Of a DNA stretch of 18,010 nt, positions 7,284 through 17,114 are shown one piece after another. Every line of letters starts with the position of its first letter. Position 1 is the stretch's first letter. The notes under the pieces are model-generated. The model saw only the letters and a program-made list of their open reading frames with translations, searched no databases and was not told where the DNA came from. The translations under genes and the position numbers were made by a program. The stretch comes from JBEKLJ01 sp050010255 (GTDB lineage: Bacteria > Acidobacteriota > Terriglobia > Bryobacterales > Bryobacteraceae), in contig JBEKLJ010000046.1 in assembly GCA_050010255.1 (NCBI GenBank), positions 1 to 18,010 of the forward strand, given 5' to 3'.

Positions 7284-8804
7284 CTATCTATTTTCGGCCG
7301 CGAACTTCGCCGCCATCTCCCGGCCAATCCGCACCGAGAGGCCGTCGGGATACGTTTGGTAGGGACCGTAGAGGTTGCCGTGGTCGCGATCCGGGACGAT
7401 CTCGCATACCGCGTCGCTGCCTTTTTGCTTGAGGAAATCGCACAGCAGCCTGACGGCGCCCTCCAGGTGGAAGCTATCCTCGCTGCCCACGATGATATGC
7501 AGCTTGCCCTTGAGCTTCGGCCCGAGGCTCTCCCAGCTCGTAGCCAGCTTGAGCCGGATGTCGTATCGCTGCCAGGCCCGCGCTACGGTCGGGTCGATCG
7601 CGCCGGTCTGCCGGTTGAAGAGCTGCATCGGGCGCCCGCCCTCCCCGCGCGGGCTAAAGACCCATTCGAAAGAGGCGATCTGCCCGCCGTAGTCGCCGAA
7701 CACTTCCTCCTTGCGGGCAAGCTCATCGAAGCTCACTAGGTCGCGCCCTTGCCGCCGGATGAGATTGCGTGGCTTGCCGTCGCTGGTGCGGTAGGCGTTC
7801 TGCCCCGAGCCGGGTGTGGCATCAAACCCGGTGAAGTCGCGGAAATCGACGGGATCGGGCGCCGTGGACCAAGTCCCGCCGAAGAAGTCCGGGTAGGTGA
7901 TCTGGAGCCACAGCGAAGACCAGCCGCCGGAGGAGTGCCCAGTCAAAAACCGCGCCGAGGGCCGCGCCATGAGCCGGTACTGGCGCTCGAGGTAGGGGAT
8001 GAACTCCTCGACCAGCGCGCGCCCCCAGGGGCCGTTGTTGACCGAGTCGGCGAATTCATGGTGCCCGGTGGGGCAGGAACCGTCCAGGAAGACGAACACC
8101 ATCTCGGCGTACTTGCCCTGGCTCATCTCGTTGAGGAGTTGCGGCCCCAGGTTCCAGCCGTAGCGATAGTCGATTCCGAAACCGTGGATGAGATACACGG
8201 CCGGGTACCGGCGATCCTGTGAGGCGGCGTAGCTGGCGGGCAGTACGACGGAGGCGCGCATGGTTATCGGCCGGCCCCAGAACGCCGTGAGCAGCGGGCT
8301 CTGGAACTCGGCCATCTGGATCGAATCAGTTTCCGCTGGGTGGAACCTGGACGGGCCAGGCTGACTCAGCGCCAATGCGACCGGCGCCGCATTGGCCGGG
8401 TCCAGCGCGTCCACCTTCACCTCCGCGCTCATCAAGTCGTCATCGTCCGGGCCGGTGCGGGCGAAACTATGATCGCGGTCGAGGAAGGCCACGAAATGAT
8501 AGGCTCCGGGCTTGGCGCGGGAAAACGGCTCGGGATAGGCATGCTCCTCCGGCACGAGGTCCACCGTCTCTCCCGGAGCCAGGCTTTCGATCTCCCTGGC
8601 GGCCACCCAAGCGTTGCCAACCCAACCCGAAGGCAGCGTCTCAGCGGGCGGCCCCATGAAAACCAGCAGCCGGCCGCTGACCGGGGAGGCCGCAGCCTCG
8701 CGGGCCAGCGTGATGCGGAATCGTAGCGGGCCCAGCCGGGGCTCCTGCGCCATCGAGAGCGAGACAGTGACTAGTGTGAATACCGCCGCAAGCCGAGAGA
8801 ACAT
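7284..8804 (-). CDS. Secreted esterase-D-like alpha/beta hydrolase
   Basis: Exported serine hydrolase of 506 residues related to the esterase D/Fes family (PF00756), whose members include feruloyl and acetyl-xylan esterases and enterochelin esterases. Signal peptide about 1-19 (MFSRLAAVFTLVTVSLSMAQ). An N-terminal beta-rich module (20-165), common in these proteins as an Ig-like or substrate domain, precedes the hydrolase domain. Hydrolase landmarks are YPAVYLIHGFG (200-210), nucleophile S291 in GHSSGG, a candidate acid in IIVGSEDSF and a candidate base in DRDHGNLY near the C terminus. There is no lipobox cysteine, so a periplasmic or extracellular soluble product is likely. Divergent from murJ across 55 bp; no strong Shine-Dalgarno before the ATG. 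The ester substrate cannot be told from sequence. Confidence 0.88.
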   Translation of the reverse strand: MFSRLAAVFTLVTVSLSMAQEPRLGPLRFRITLAREAAASPVSGRLLVFMGPPAETLPSGWVGNAWVAAREIESLAPGETVDLVPEEHAYPEPFSRAKPGAYHFVAFLDRDHSFARTGPDDDDLMSAEVKVDALDPANAAPVALALSQPGPSRFHPAETDSIQMAEFQSPLLTAFWGRPITMRASVVLPASYAASQDRRYPAVYLIHGFGIDYRYGWNLGPQLLNEMSQGKYAEMVFVFLDGSCPTGHHEFADSVNNGPWGRALVEEFIPYLERQYRLMARPSARFLTGHSSGGWSSLWLQITYPDFFGGTWSTAPDPVDFRDFTGFDATPGSGQNAYRTSDGKPRNLIRRQGRDLVSFDELARKEEVFGDYGGQIASFEWVFSPRGEGGRPMQLFNRQTGAIDPTVARAWQRYDIRLKLATSWESLGPKLKGKLHIIVGSEDSFHLEGAVRLLCDFLKQKGSDAVCEIVPDRDHGNLYGPYQTYPDGLSVRIGREMAAKFAAENR

Positions 8805-8859
8805 GGACTCAGTCTACGCCAGGCGGGTCGCTAGACGGCGATCACGGTAATCTGGGAGC

Positions 8860-10518
8860 TTGACCGAGACAGCCAGCCCCCGAGCCGGCGGGCCCGCGCC
8901 TGAGCGCACCGGGCGCTTGGCCTTCTTCGTCGCCGCGGGCATCTTCCTCAGCCGCATCATGGGCCTGGTGCGGCAGCGTGTCTTCTCGCACTATTTCGGT
9001 CTCTCGGACGCCGCCGACGTCTTCAGCGCCGCCTTCCGCATCCCCAATTTTCTGCAGAACATGTTCGGCGAGGGCGTGCTGTCGGCTTCCTTCATCCCGG
9101 TCTACGCCGCGCTGCTGGCCCGCGATGACGAAGAGGAATCGGGCCGCGTGGCCGGCGCGATCGGGGCGGTTCTGGCGCTGGTCGCCTCGGCGCTGGTGCT
9201 GCTCGGAGTGCTCGCCACGCCCTGGCTGATCGACGCCATCACACCGGGCTTCGGCGGGGCCAAGCGCGAGCTGGCCGTGCGCGTGGTCCGGATCCTCTTC
9301 CCCGGCGCCGGGCTGCTGGTGCTCTCGGCCTGGTGCCTGGGCATCCTGAACAGCCACCGCCGGTTTCTGCTCTCCTACACCGCCCCGGTCGTCTGGAACG
9401 TGGCCATGATCGCCACGCTGGTGGTCTTTGGCAACCGCATGGGGCAGTTCCCGCTGGCCGAGACGCTCGCCTGGGGCTCGGTCGTCGGCAGCGCGCTGCA
9501 ATTCGGCGTGCAGGTGCCGCCGGTGATTCGCCTGGCGCGGCGGCTGCGGCCGTCCCTGGACCTCCGCTCGGAGAACGTGCGGACGGTCATCCGAAACTTC
9601 GTGCCGGTGTTCATCAGCCGCGGCGTGGTGCAGATCAGCGCTTACGTCGATGCGCTCCTGGCGAGCCTCCTGCCGGCCGGCGCGGTGGCGGGTCTCACCA
9701 GCGCGCAGTTGCTCTACACGTTTCCGGTGAGCCTGTTCGGCATGTCGGTGTCGGCGGCTGAGCTGCCGGCCATGTCGAGCGCGCTCGGGGGCGAGCGCGA
9801 GGTCGCCGAGCACCTGCGCCGGCGCTTGAACCAGGGCCTGCGCCGCATCGCGTTCTTCATCATCCCGACCTCGGTGGGATTCCTCGCCCTGGGCGATGTG
9901 ATCGCGGCGGCGCTGCTCGAAACCGGCCGGTTCACGCACGGCGATTCGCTCTACATCTGGGGCATCCTGGCGGGCTCGACCGTGGGCTTGCTGGCGACCA
10001 CGCTCGGGCGGCTGTACTCCTCGACCTACTACGCGCTGCGGGATACCCGCACGCCGCTGCGCTACGCCATCGTCCGCGTCGTGCTCACGACCGCCCTGGG
10101 TTACGCGATGGCGCTCCCGTTGCCGCCGGCGATAGGCCTGGATCCGCGCTGGGGCGTGGCGGGGCTGACGGTCTCGGCGGGGCTGGCCGGCTGGCTCGAG
10201 TTCTCACTGCTGCGCCGGACGCTGAACCGGCGCATCGGCACGACCGGCCTGCCGCTTGGGTTCACGGCCCGACTGTGGGTCTCGGCCGCCGCGGCTGCCG
10301 CCGCCGGCTGGGGCGTCAAGCTGGCCATCGGTCACCGCAACCCCGTGCTCGCCGCCGCCCTCATCCTGACGCCCTACGGGTTGGTCTACTTGGGCGCCTC
10401 GCTGCTGGCGGGAGTTGAAGAGGCCGCGGCGCTGGCGGCGCGCGTCCCGGGTCTCAGGCGAGCCGGGAAAACCGCCGGTTCGACTCCGGAAAATCCACGC
10501 CCAGGGCCAGGGTCGTGA
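8860..10518 (+). CDS. murJ: Lipid II flippase MurJ (MOP superfamily)
   Basis: Polytopic membrane protein of 552 residues, with the 12-14 hydrophobic helices expected for MurJ, which moves lipid II across the inner membrane for peptidoglycan synthesis. Diagnostic stretches are LSRIMGLVRQRVFSHYFG, ADVFSAAFRIPNFLQNMFGE and GVLSASFIPVY near the N terminus. By eye the segment corresponding to E. coli YADRLMEFP reads SAQLLYTFP (281-289), so the conserved central Arg (R270 in E. coli) appears replaced by Leu284. The Asp after the first conserved Arg is Gln. The start used is TTG at 8860; GGGAG sits only 1 nt before it, so a start a little further in is possible. The last 65 bp overlap, tail to tail, the 3' end of the fusion gene on the other strand, so the C-terminal tail PRPGPGS is shared coding DNA. 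Confidence 0.92.
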   Translation: MTETASPRAGGPAPERTGRLAFFVAAGIFLSRIMGLVRQRVFSHYFGLSDAADVFSAAFRIPNFLQNMFGEGVLSASFIPVYAALLARDDEEESGRVAGAIGAVLALVASALVLLGVLATPWLIDAITPGFGGAKRELAVRVVRILFPGAGLLVLSAWCLGILNSHRRFLLSYTAPVVWNVAMIATLVVFGNRMGQFPLAETLAWGSVVGSALQFGVQVPPVIRLARRLRPSLDLRSENVRTVIRNFVPVFISRGVVQISAYVDALLASLLPAGAVAGLTSAQLLYTFPVSLFGMSVSAAELPAMSSALGGEREVAEHLRRRLNQGLRRIAFFIIPTSVGFLALGDVIAAALLETGRFTHGDSLYIWGILAGSTVGLLATTLGRLYSSTYYALRDTRTPLRYAIVRVVLTTALGYAMALPLPPAIGLDPRWGVAGLTVSAGLAGWLEFSLLRRTLNRRIGTTGLPLGFTARLWVSAAAAAAAGWGVKLAIGHRNPVLAAALILTPYGLVYLGASLLAGVEEAAALAARVPGLRRAGKTAGSTPENPRPGPGS

Positions 10519-12370
10519 TCAGCCCAAAGCCGGCCCCGTACCCGAGCGTGGCCCAGTGCCAGTGCGGCGCCGCCGCGGGCGCCGCCGGCGCGCAGGTCAG
10601 TAGAATGCCTCCCAGCACCGTCGCCGCCGCCACCCATTGGTACAACCTGAGGCGGGCGAACACCGGCGTCTGCGGCTCGCCGCGGTAGGCCTCTTCCACA
10701 AACCTTCCGAGCCCCGTCAGGATCAGGTACAGGCCCGCGATCAGGCTCAGCCGCGCGTTGAGGGACCACAGCCGCAGCGCCGCCGCGGCCACCAGAACGT
10801 TCCACAGGATCGAGTAGAGCGGCGCCGGATGCAGCGGAACGCCGCGCCAGTCCGTCAGGCGGCAGACGCGCGAGCGGGCGTGCCAATAGCGGATGCCGAT
10901 CTGCTCCGGCGCGGGGCTGCCGTGGCAGCAGCCCTGCACCAGGCAGCGCAGCCGGCCGAGCGACTGCACCCACGGTCCGGCCACCGAGTACGCCGCCAGC
11001 GGCAGCCAGGGGCTTAACCCGAAAAGCGGCGCGGCCGCCGATCCCAGCGCGACGCCGACCACGCCGCCGTAAAAGCCGTATGGGCGCAGCAGTTGCGGGG
11101 AGCCTTCGATGTATTGTGCCCAGAGCCCGGCCGCCACCAGCGCGCAGGCGGCCACCACGAGCATCAAGGCGCTGCTCGCCGGTCCGCCCAGCGTGCAGGT
11201 GATGGCGACGGCAGCGAGCGCGCCCGCGCCCGCATAGAATCCATGGTTGATCACGCGCACCGGTCCGAGGCGCCACTCGCGCCAGGAGTTTGCGATTCGC
11301 TCGCTGGAGCGGCGCAGCCACTCCCAGACCGTCTCGGCGCGCAGGACTAGCGCCGCCACGGCCAGGCCGGCCGCGACATCGGCGATCGAGTGCATGCCGG
11401 TGGCGAGGCAACTCAGCGCCACCGCCGCGGCCCAGCCGCGCCACAGCCAGCGCAGCCGCGGCGCCCGCGCGGCCAGGGCCTCTGCGGCCAGCACTGCCAG
11501 GATCACGTGAAACGACGGGAAGGCCTCGCCCGCGGTGTCGATCGAGCGCTCCCAGGCCAGCAGCCGTCCCCAGCTCGTCTGCGGGACGAAAGGCCGCGGC
11601 GCTGCCACCAGCGGAATGGCCAGGAACAGAGGAAAGGAGATCGCCATGGCCAGCAGCACCTGGAGCGAGAAGCGGCGCAAGTCCGCCCGTAGCGCGGCGG
11701 CGAGCGGAACCGCGGCTACCACCAGGTAAGGAGTCGAGTAGAAGGCCTCGGCCCACTGGATCACCCCCCAGCGGCTCTCAAACGGCAGGTACCCGCTAAC
11801 GGCATCGGGCGGCGCCAGCGGGCGAAGCAGCAGGTACACAATCAGCCAGGGCGTGAGCGCCAGCACGTAGACCGAAAGCCGGTCCCAGGGCCCGGGGCGA
11901 GACGCGTCCGGGGCCGGAATCGACAGGCGCGGCCTGGGGAGCGACTGGCCGAACCGTGCGCGCAGGTCGTGACGCTCGTAACCCAGCACCAGCGCCACTG
12001 AGCCCAGCATGACCACCGGACTGACCAGCCAGAACCCGCTCGGCGAGCCGCACAGCAACGCGGCCCCGCCAGCGGTGGCCGAGAAGCCAACGTAGATGGG
12101 ATGCGCCGTCCAGCCATAGATGCCGCCGGAGACGTAGCGCGGCGGGGGGAAGGCATTCATCGGCAGGCCGCCGCCGTGGATCCACAGGGCCGCCATCCCG
12201 CTCGCCATCAGCGCGGCGCCGCTCAATACCAGCACCCAGCCCAGCCACGGCACCTGCGGCGGCGGCAGCGGCACGGCATCGCGGGTCAGGATCGCCCAGG
12301 CGGTCAGCAGTGCTGGCAGGAACAGGACGAACGCAGCGCCGTAGAGCGCTTTTCCGAGTCTCACGTCCAT
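10454..12370 (-). CDS. Fused ICMT/PEMT-like, PAP2-like and Lgt-like membrane protein
   Basis: One uninterrupted frame of 638 residues joining three membrane lipid-enzyme modules. Residues 1-145 resemble ICMT/PEMT-type integral methyltransferases: RYVSGGIYGWTAHPIYVGF (78-96) and YERHDLRARFGQ (131-142). Residues about 165-345 resemble PAP2/AUR1-type phosphatase or phosphotransferase: FPSFHV (284-289) and SCLATGMHSIADVAAG (320-335), with candidate H288, H327 and D331; Cys321 sits where classical PAP2 has Arg. Residues about 375-590 resemble prolipoprotein diacylglyceryl transferase: YGFYGGVVG (431-439, in place of the HGG motif), GRLRCLVQGCCHG (472-484), LHPAPLYS (513-520) and GRFVEEAYR (555-563). 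Starts at ATG 12370, overlapping the upstream gene by 10 bp (translational coupling likely); the 3' end overlaps murJ by 65 bp. The domains are recognisable; the combined function is unknown, possibly lipid modification or head-group transfer. Confidence 0.8.
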   Translation of the reverse strand: MDVRLGKALYGAAFVLFLPALLTAWAILTRDAVPLPPPQVPWLGWVLVLSGAALMASGMAALWIHGGGLPMNAFPPPRYVSGGIYGWTAHPIYVGFSATAGGAALLCGSPSGFWLVSPVVMLGSVALVLGYERHDLRARFGQSLPRPRLSIPAPDASRPGPWDRLSVYVLALTPWLIVYLLLRPLAPPDAVSGYLPFESRWGVIQWAEAFYSTPYLVVAAVPLAAALRADLRRFSLQVLLAMAISFPLFLAIPLVAAPRPFVPQTSWGRLLAWERSIDTAGEAFPSFHVILAVLAAEALAARAPRLRWLWRGWAAAVALSCLATGMHSIADVAAGLAVAALVLRAETVWEWLRRSSERIANSWREWRLGPVRVINHGFYAGAGALAAVAITCTLGGPASSALMLVVAACALVAAGLWAQYIEGSPQLLRPYGFYGGVVGVALGSAAAPLFGLSPWLPLAAYSVAGPWVQSLGRLRCLVQGCCHGSPAPEQIGIRYWHARSRVCRLTDWRGVPLHPAPLYSILWNVLVAAAALRLWSLNARLSLIAGLYLILTGLGRFVEEAYRGEPQTPVFARLRLYQWVAAATVLGGILLTCAPAAPAAAPHWHWATLGYGAGFGLITTLALGVDFPESNRRFSRLA

Positions 12371-13122
12371 CGGACCACCTCGTGGATGGCCCAGCCTTCG
12401 CTCGACGAGCCATCCGGCTTGCGGAGCACGCCCCGGCTGCGCCATTTTGACTCGCGGGCGCGCAGCACGCGCAGCGGCAGGAGTTTCTCCACCCCCGGAA
12501 TGATCGAGAGAGCCGTGTCGGCGAGCGCCCCGTCGCGCAGCACGGCGCTCTCGTCGAGCTCCAGCGCCTCGATCGCCGCCGCATCCACCTCCGCGCCGTT
12601 GTGGATGGTGATCGTACGCGTCTCCTTCGCACGCCAGTGGATCCACACCAGCCAGTCCGCCGGCGAGAGAAACCGGCCCCAGCGCAGCTCGGCAGGACCC
12701 AGCCGCCAGGGCGGGACGCTGACGCTCAGCAGCTCCGCGTAGCCCAGTCCCCGCAGTTTGCGGCCGGCGCTCGTGACCTCCACCGAGGCCCGCGGCGCCT
12801 GGCAGCTCCAGGTGATGCCAGCGAGCACTTCGCGCGCCTCCGGAGCTGCCGTCGCCCGCCACACGCCCTCGACCTTCAACGCCGGCGCTGACCATTCGAT
12901 CCCTCCGGCGCTCGTCGCCGGCGCGGGGCAGCGCAGCAGCGTCGATGGGCCTCCGAGCACGCTGGCATAATCCAGCTTCAAGGAACGCCAGCGCAGCTCG
13001 GCGTGATAGGCCAGGAAGACCTCGCCCTCCTCCGTCACGCAGTCCAGGTACCACTTCGAGAGCTGGAACACCGGGTAGCATGATAGCGCAGCTGCGGGGT
13101 CAACCGAGTAGTGGTCGATCAT
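12361..13122 (-). CDS. Hypothetical protein, possibly lipocalin/CrtC-AttH-like
   Basis: Protein of 253 residues with no signal peptide or clear membrane helix. It is rich in alternating hydrophobic/polar stretches with many Trp, which suggests a beta-barrel or beta-sandwich. The opening FQLSKWYLDCVTEEGEVFLAYHAELRW and the close EGWAIHEVVRWT faintly recall CrtC/AttH lipocalin-like or tocopherol-cyclase-like proteins that bind lipids or isoprenoids; this is a weak impression. The only plausible ATG (13120-13122) lies at the centre of the first palindrome, with no Shine-Dalgarno seen, so the real start may be elsewhere. Its last 10 bp overlap the start of the three-domain fusion gene, so the two are surely cotranscribed and may act on the same lipid substrate. 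Divergent from clpB. Confidence 0.7.
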   Translation of the reverse strand: MIDHYSVDPAAALSCYPVFQLSKWYLDCVTEEGEVFLAYHAELRWRSLKLDYASVLGGPSTLLRCPAPATSAGGIEWSAPALKVEGVWRATAAPEAREVLAGITWSCQAPRASVEVTSAGRKLRGLGYAELLSVSVPPWRLGPAELRWGRFLSPADWLVWIHWRAKETRTITIHNGAEVDAAAIEALELDESAVLRDGALADTALSIIPGVEKLLPLRVLRARESKWRSRGVLRKPDGSSSEGWAIHEVVRWT

Positions 13123-13130
13123 GATCGACC
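13113..13130. promoter_or_regulatory. Palindrome copy 1, candidate operator
   Basis: Perfect 18-bp palindrome GGTCGATCATGATCGACC, part of a 24-bp direct repeat (13108-13131) found again 53 bp away with one mismatch. It covers the proposed ATG of the minus-strand gene. Perfect dyads of this length between divergent genes usually bind a dimeric regulator; the protein is unknown, and it is neither CIRCE nor HAIR. Confidence 0.55.
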
Positions 13131-13162
13131 CGGGAGGGTAGGGGAGTCGCGCCCGCCCTGGT

Positions 13163-13186
13163 AGGGGTCGATCATGATCGACCCCT
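13163..13186. promoter_or_regulatory. Palindrome copy 2, candidate operator
   Basis: Perfect 24-bp palindrome formed by AGGGGTCGATCA and its reverse complement, centred at 13174/13175. The centre-to-centre distance to copy 1 is 53 bp, about five helical turns, placing both on the same DNA face. It ends 3-4 bp before the candidate -35 box of clpB, a position suited to repression or activation. Confidence 0.55.
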
Positions 13187-13189
13187 GGC

Positions 13190-13218
13190 TTGTGTCGACT
13201 GGCATAGTGTTGTATACT
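13190..13218 (+). promoter_or_regulatory. Candidate sigma-70-type promoter of clpB
   Basis: TTGTGT (13190-13195) and TATACT (13213-13218) are separated by 17 bp, inside an AT-rich patch that stands out from the GC-rich surroundings. The -10 box matches consensus at 5 of 6 and the -35 at 3 of 6. The 5' UTR would be about 43 nt. I see no CIRCE, HAIR or convincing sigma-32 boxes. Confidence 0.5.
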
Positions 13219-13267
13219 AAAGATATTTGATAGCTTGGCACTAAGATTACAAAAGAGACGTAACCCT

Positions 13268-15913
<2,646 letters not shown>

Positions 15914-15946
15914 GATCTTCGGCGGGTGCGCGGCACTTCGTATTCG

Positions 15947-16675
15947 ATGCCTCGCATCGCGCGTGTCGCCGTTGAGGGTGTACCGTACCACGTGACCCAG
16001 CGCGGAAACGGCCGCCAGCGGCTGTTCTTTTCTTGGCCCGACTATCGCCTCTACCTGGACCTGCTTCGAGCAAACGCGGACCGCTACCAACTCCAGATTT
16101 GGGCGTACTGCCTGATGCCGAATCACGTCCATCTGGTCGTTGTTCCTGAGCGTGGTGTTGCCATGGCGAAGACCTTGGGACGGACCCATGCTGATTACGC
16201 CCGGCACTTCAACCTCACGCAGCGGAGTTGCGGGCACGTATGGCAGGCGCGCTTCTTCTCCTGTCCTCTGGACCGAGCACACCTCTGGCTTGCGATGGCC
16301 TACGTCGAGCGCAACCCCGTTCGTGCGGGCCTGGTCGAAGAAGCCCGTTCGTACCCCTGGTCAAGCGCGACGGCGCACACCCGTGGCGAGGATCCGGTGC
16401 AGATCCTCAGTCTGGGGGCCTGGCGAAAGCAGTACACTGTGGAGCGCTGGCGCGAGGTGCTGAGGGCCGGTGTCGCTGAGGAGGCGCTGGCGGAGCGGCT
16501 GCGAGAGGCGACGGTGCGTGGCCGGCCGCTCGGCGGCGAGGGGTTCTTGGATGAGCTGGAACGGAAGGCAGACCGGCGGCTTAGACCTCTGCCCGTCGGC
16601 CGGCCCAAGAAGAGCGAGGACGCGGGCGGAAGCACCCCGCCAGACGCACAGCTGCGGCTCGGAATTGGTATTTGA
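15947..16675 (+). CDS. REP-associated tyrosine transposase (RAYT, Y1_Tnp/HUH)
   Basis: Single-strand-acting HUH transposase of 242 residues, related to IS200/IS605 TnpA; such proteins process and disperse REP palindromes. Motifs: N-terminal MPRIARVAVEGVPYHVTQRGN, HUH metal site H60-V-H62 in LMPNHVHLVV, candidate catalytic Tyr119 in AYVERNPVRAGL, then YPWSSATAH, and a C-terminal GRPLGGEGFLDELE plus VGRPKK region typical of RAYTs. The ATG at 15947 begins at the family-typical MPRIAR; an upstream in-frame GTG at 15926 is unlikely. Its stop lies inside the right inverted repeat. The gene appears intact and potentially active. It starts 33 bp after the clpB stop. Confidence 0.93.
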   Translation: MPRIARVAVEGVPYHVTQRGNGRQRLFFSWPDYRLYLDLLRANADRYQLQIWAYCLMPNHVHLVVVPERGVAMAKTLGRTHADYARHFNLTQRSCGHVWQARFFSCPLDRAHLWLAMAYVERNPVRAGLVEEARSYPWSSATAHTRGEDPVQILSLGAWRKQYTVERWREVLRAGVAEEALAERLREATVRGRPLGGEGFLDELERKADRRLRPLPVGRPKKSEDAGGSTPPDAQLRLGIGI

Positions 16676-16695
16676 GTGTACTGTCCCGGGTTTCG
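16666..16695. repeat. Right inverted repeat of the RAYT element
   Basis: Starts TGGTATTTGAGTGTACTGTC and is the perfect reverse complement of 15876-15905. It contains the TGA stop of the RAYT gene (16673-16675) and ends next to the Shine-Dalgarno of the following gene. Confidence 0.9.
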
Positions 16696-16715
16696 GGTTT
16701 GCCTAGGAGCGCCGG

Positions 16716-17114
16716 ATGCGAGTTCACTTGGGTTTTCTTTCGGCGGTGTTCGGAACCGCCGGCATCATGTTCCTAGCGCAGAGTGTCGAGTATGCTGGCT
16801 TGGAATACATGAACGTTGCAGCCGCTCTGGCTTTCGGCACCGCAATCGGAACCGTGGTATCTGTGGTGTTAGCAGTTCGCTTGTTTAGACGTGTCGGCGC
16901 TCTTGGCGTGGCGCTAGCGAGCGGTTGTCTCGCGGGTCTTCCCTTTCTCATCGACTGGCTGCTGAGGATAAACCACACACAGCTGAACGTTCACGGTTCT
17001 GCAATACTCGGCTACTTCGTTTATGCGTTCGGATCAGAGGCATGCGCGATCGGACTGTTGAGCGCCGTGGCATTGCGGACCTTTATGCGCTCCAAGAGTC
17101 GCCGTGCTGTCTAG
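16716..17114 (+). CDS. Small hypothetical four-helix membrane protein
   Basis: Protein of 132 residues that I do not recognise. Four hydrophobic stretches are visible at about 5-25, 34-56, 62-84 and 96-120, with a basic C-terminal end (RTFMRSKSRRAV), so the termini are probably cytoplasmic. The ATG at 16716 has a good AGGAG (16705-16709) 6 nt upstream, only a few bases outside the right repeat of the RAYT element. Its base composition is visibly lower in GC than neighbouring genes (many ATT/TTT/GTT codons), which suggests recent acquisition or relaxed constraint. It is followed by a noncoding stretch of about 300 bp. Probably real on the strength of the ribosome site and helix pattern; no function can be offered. 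Confidence 0.6.
   Translation: MRVHLGFLSAVFGTAGIMFLAQSVEYAGLEYMNVAAALAFGTAIGTVVSVVLAVRLFRRVGALGVALASGCLAGLPFLIDWLLRINHTQLNVHGSAILGYFVYAFGSEACAIGLLSAVALRTFMRSKSRRAV

Noticed and set aside
8842..9939. Long minus-strand frame opposite murJ
   Set aside because: Low-complexity Arg/Gln/His-rich antisense shadow without motifs.
13174..13230. Short + strand frame starting in palindrome 2 (MIDPWLVST...) as a clpB leader peptide
   Set aside because: It starts upstream of the proposed -10 box, has no ribosome site and is explained by the ATG inherent in the palindrome.
13231..13260. CIRCE or HAIR heat-shock operator upstream of clpB
   Set aside because: TTGGCACTAAG resembles half of a CIRCE arm, but no inverted partner GAGTGC is present, and no CTTGAGT/ACTCAAG pair is found.
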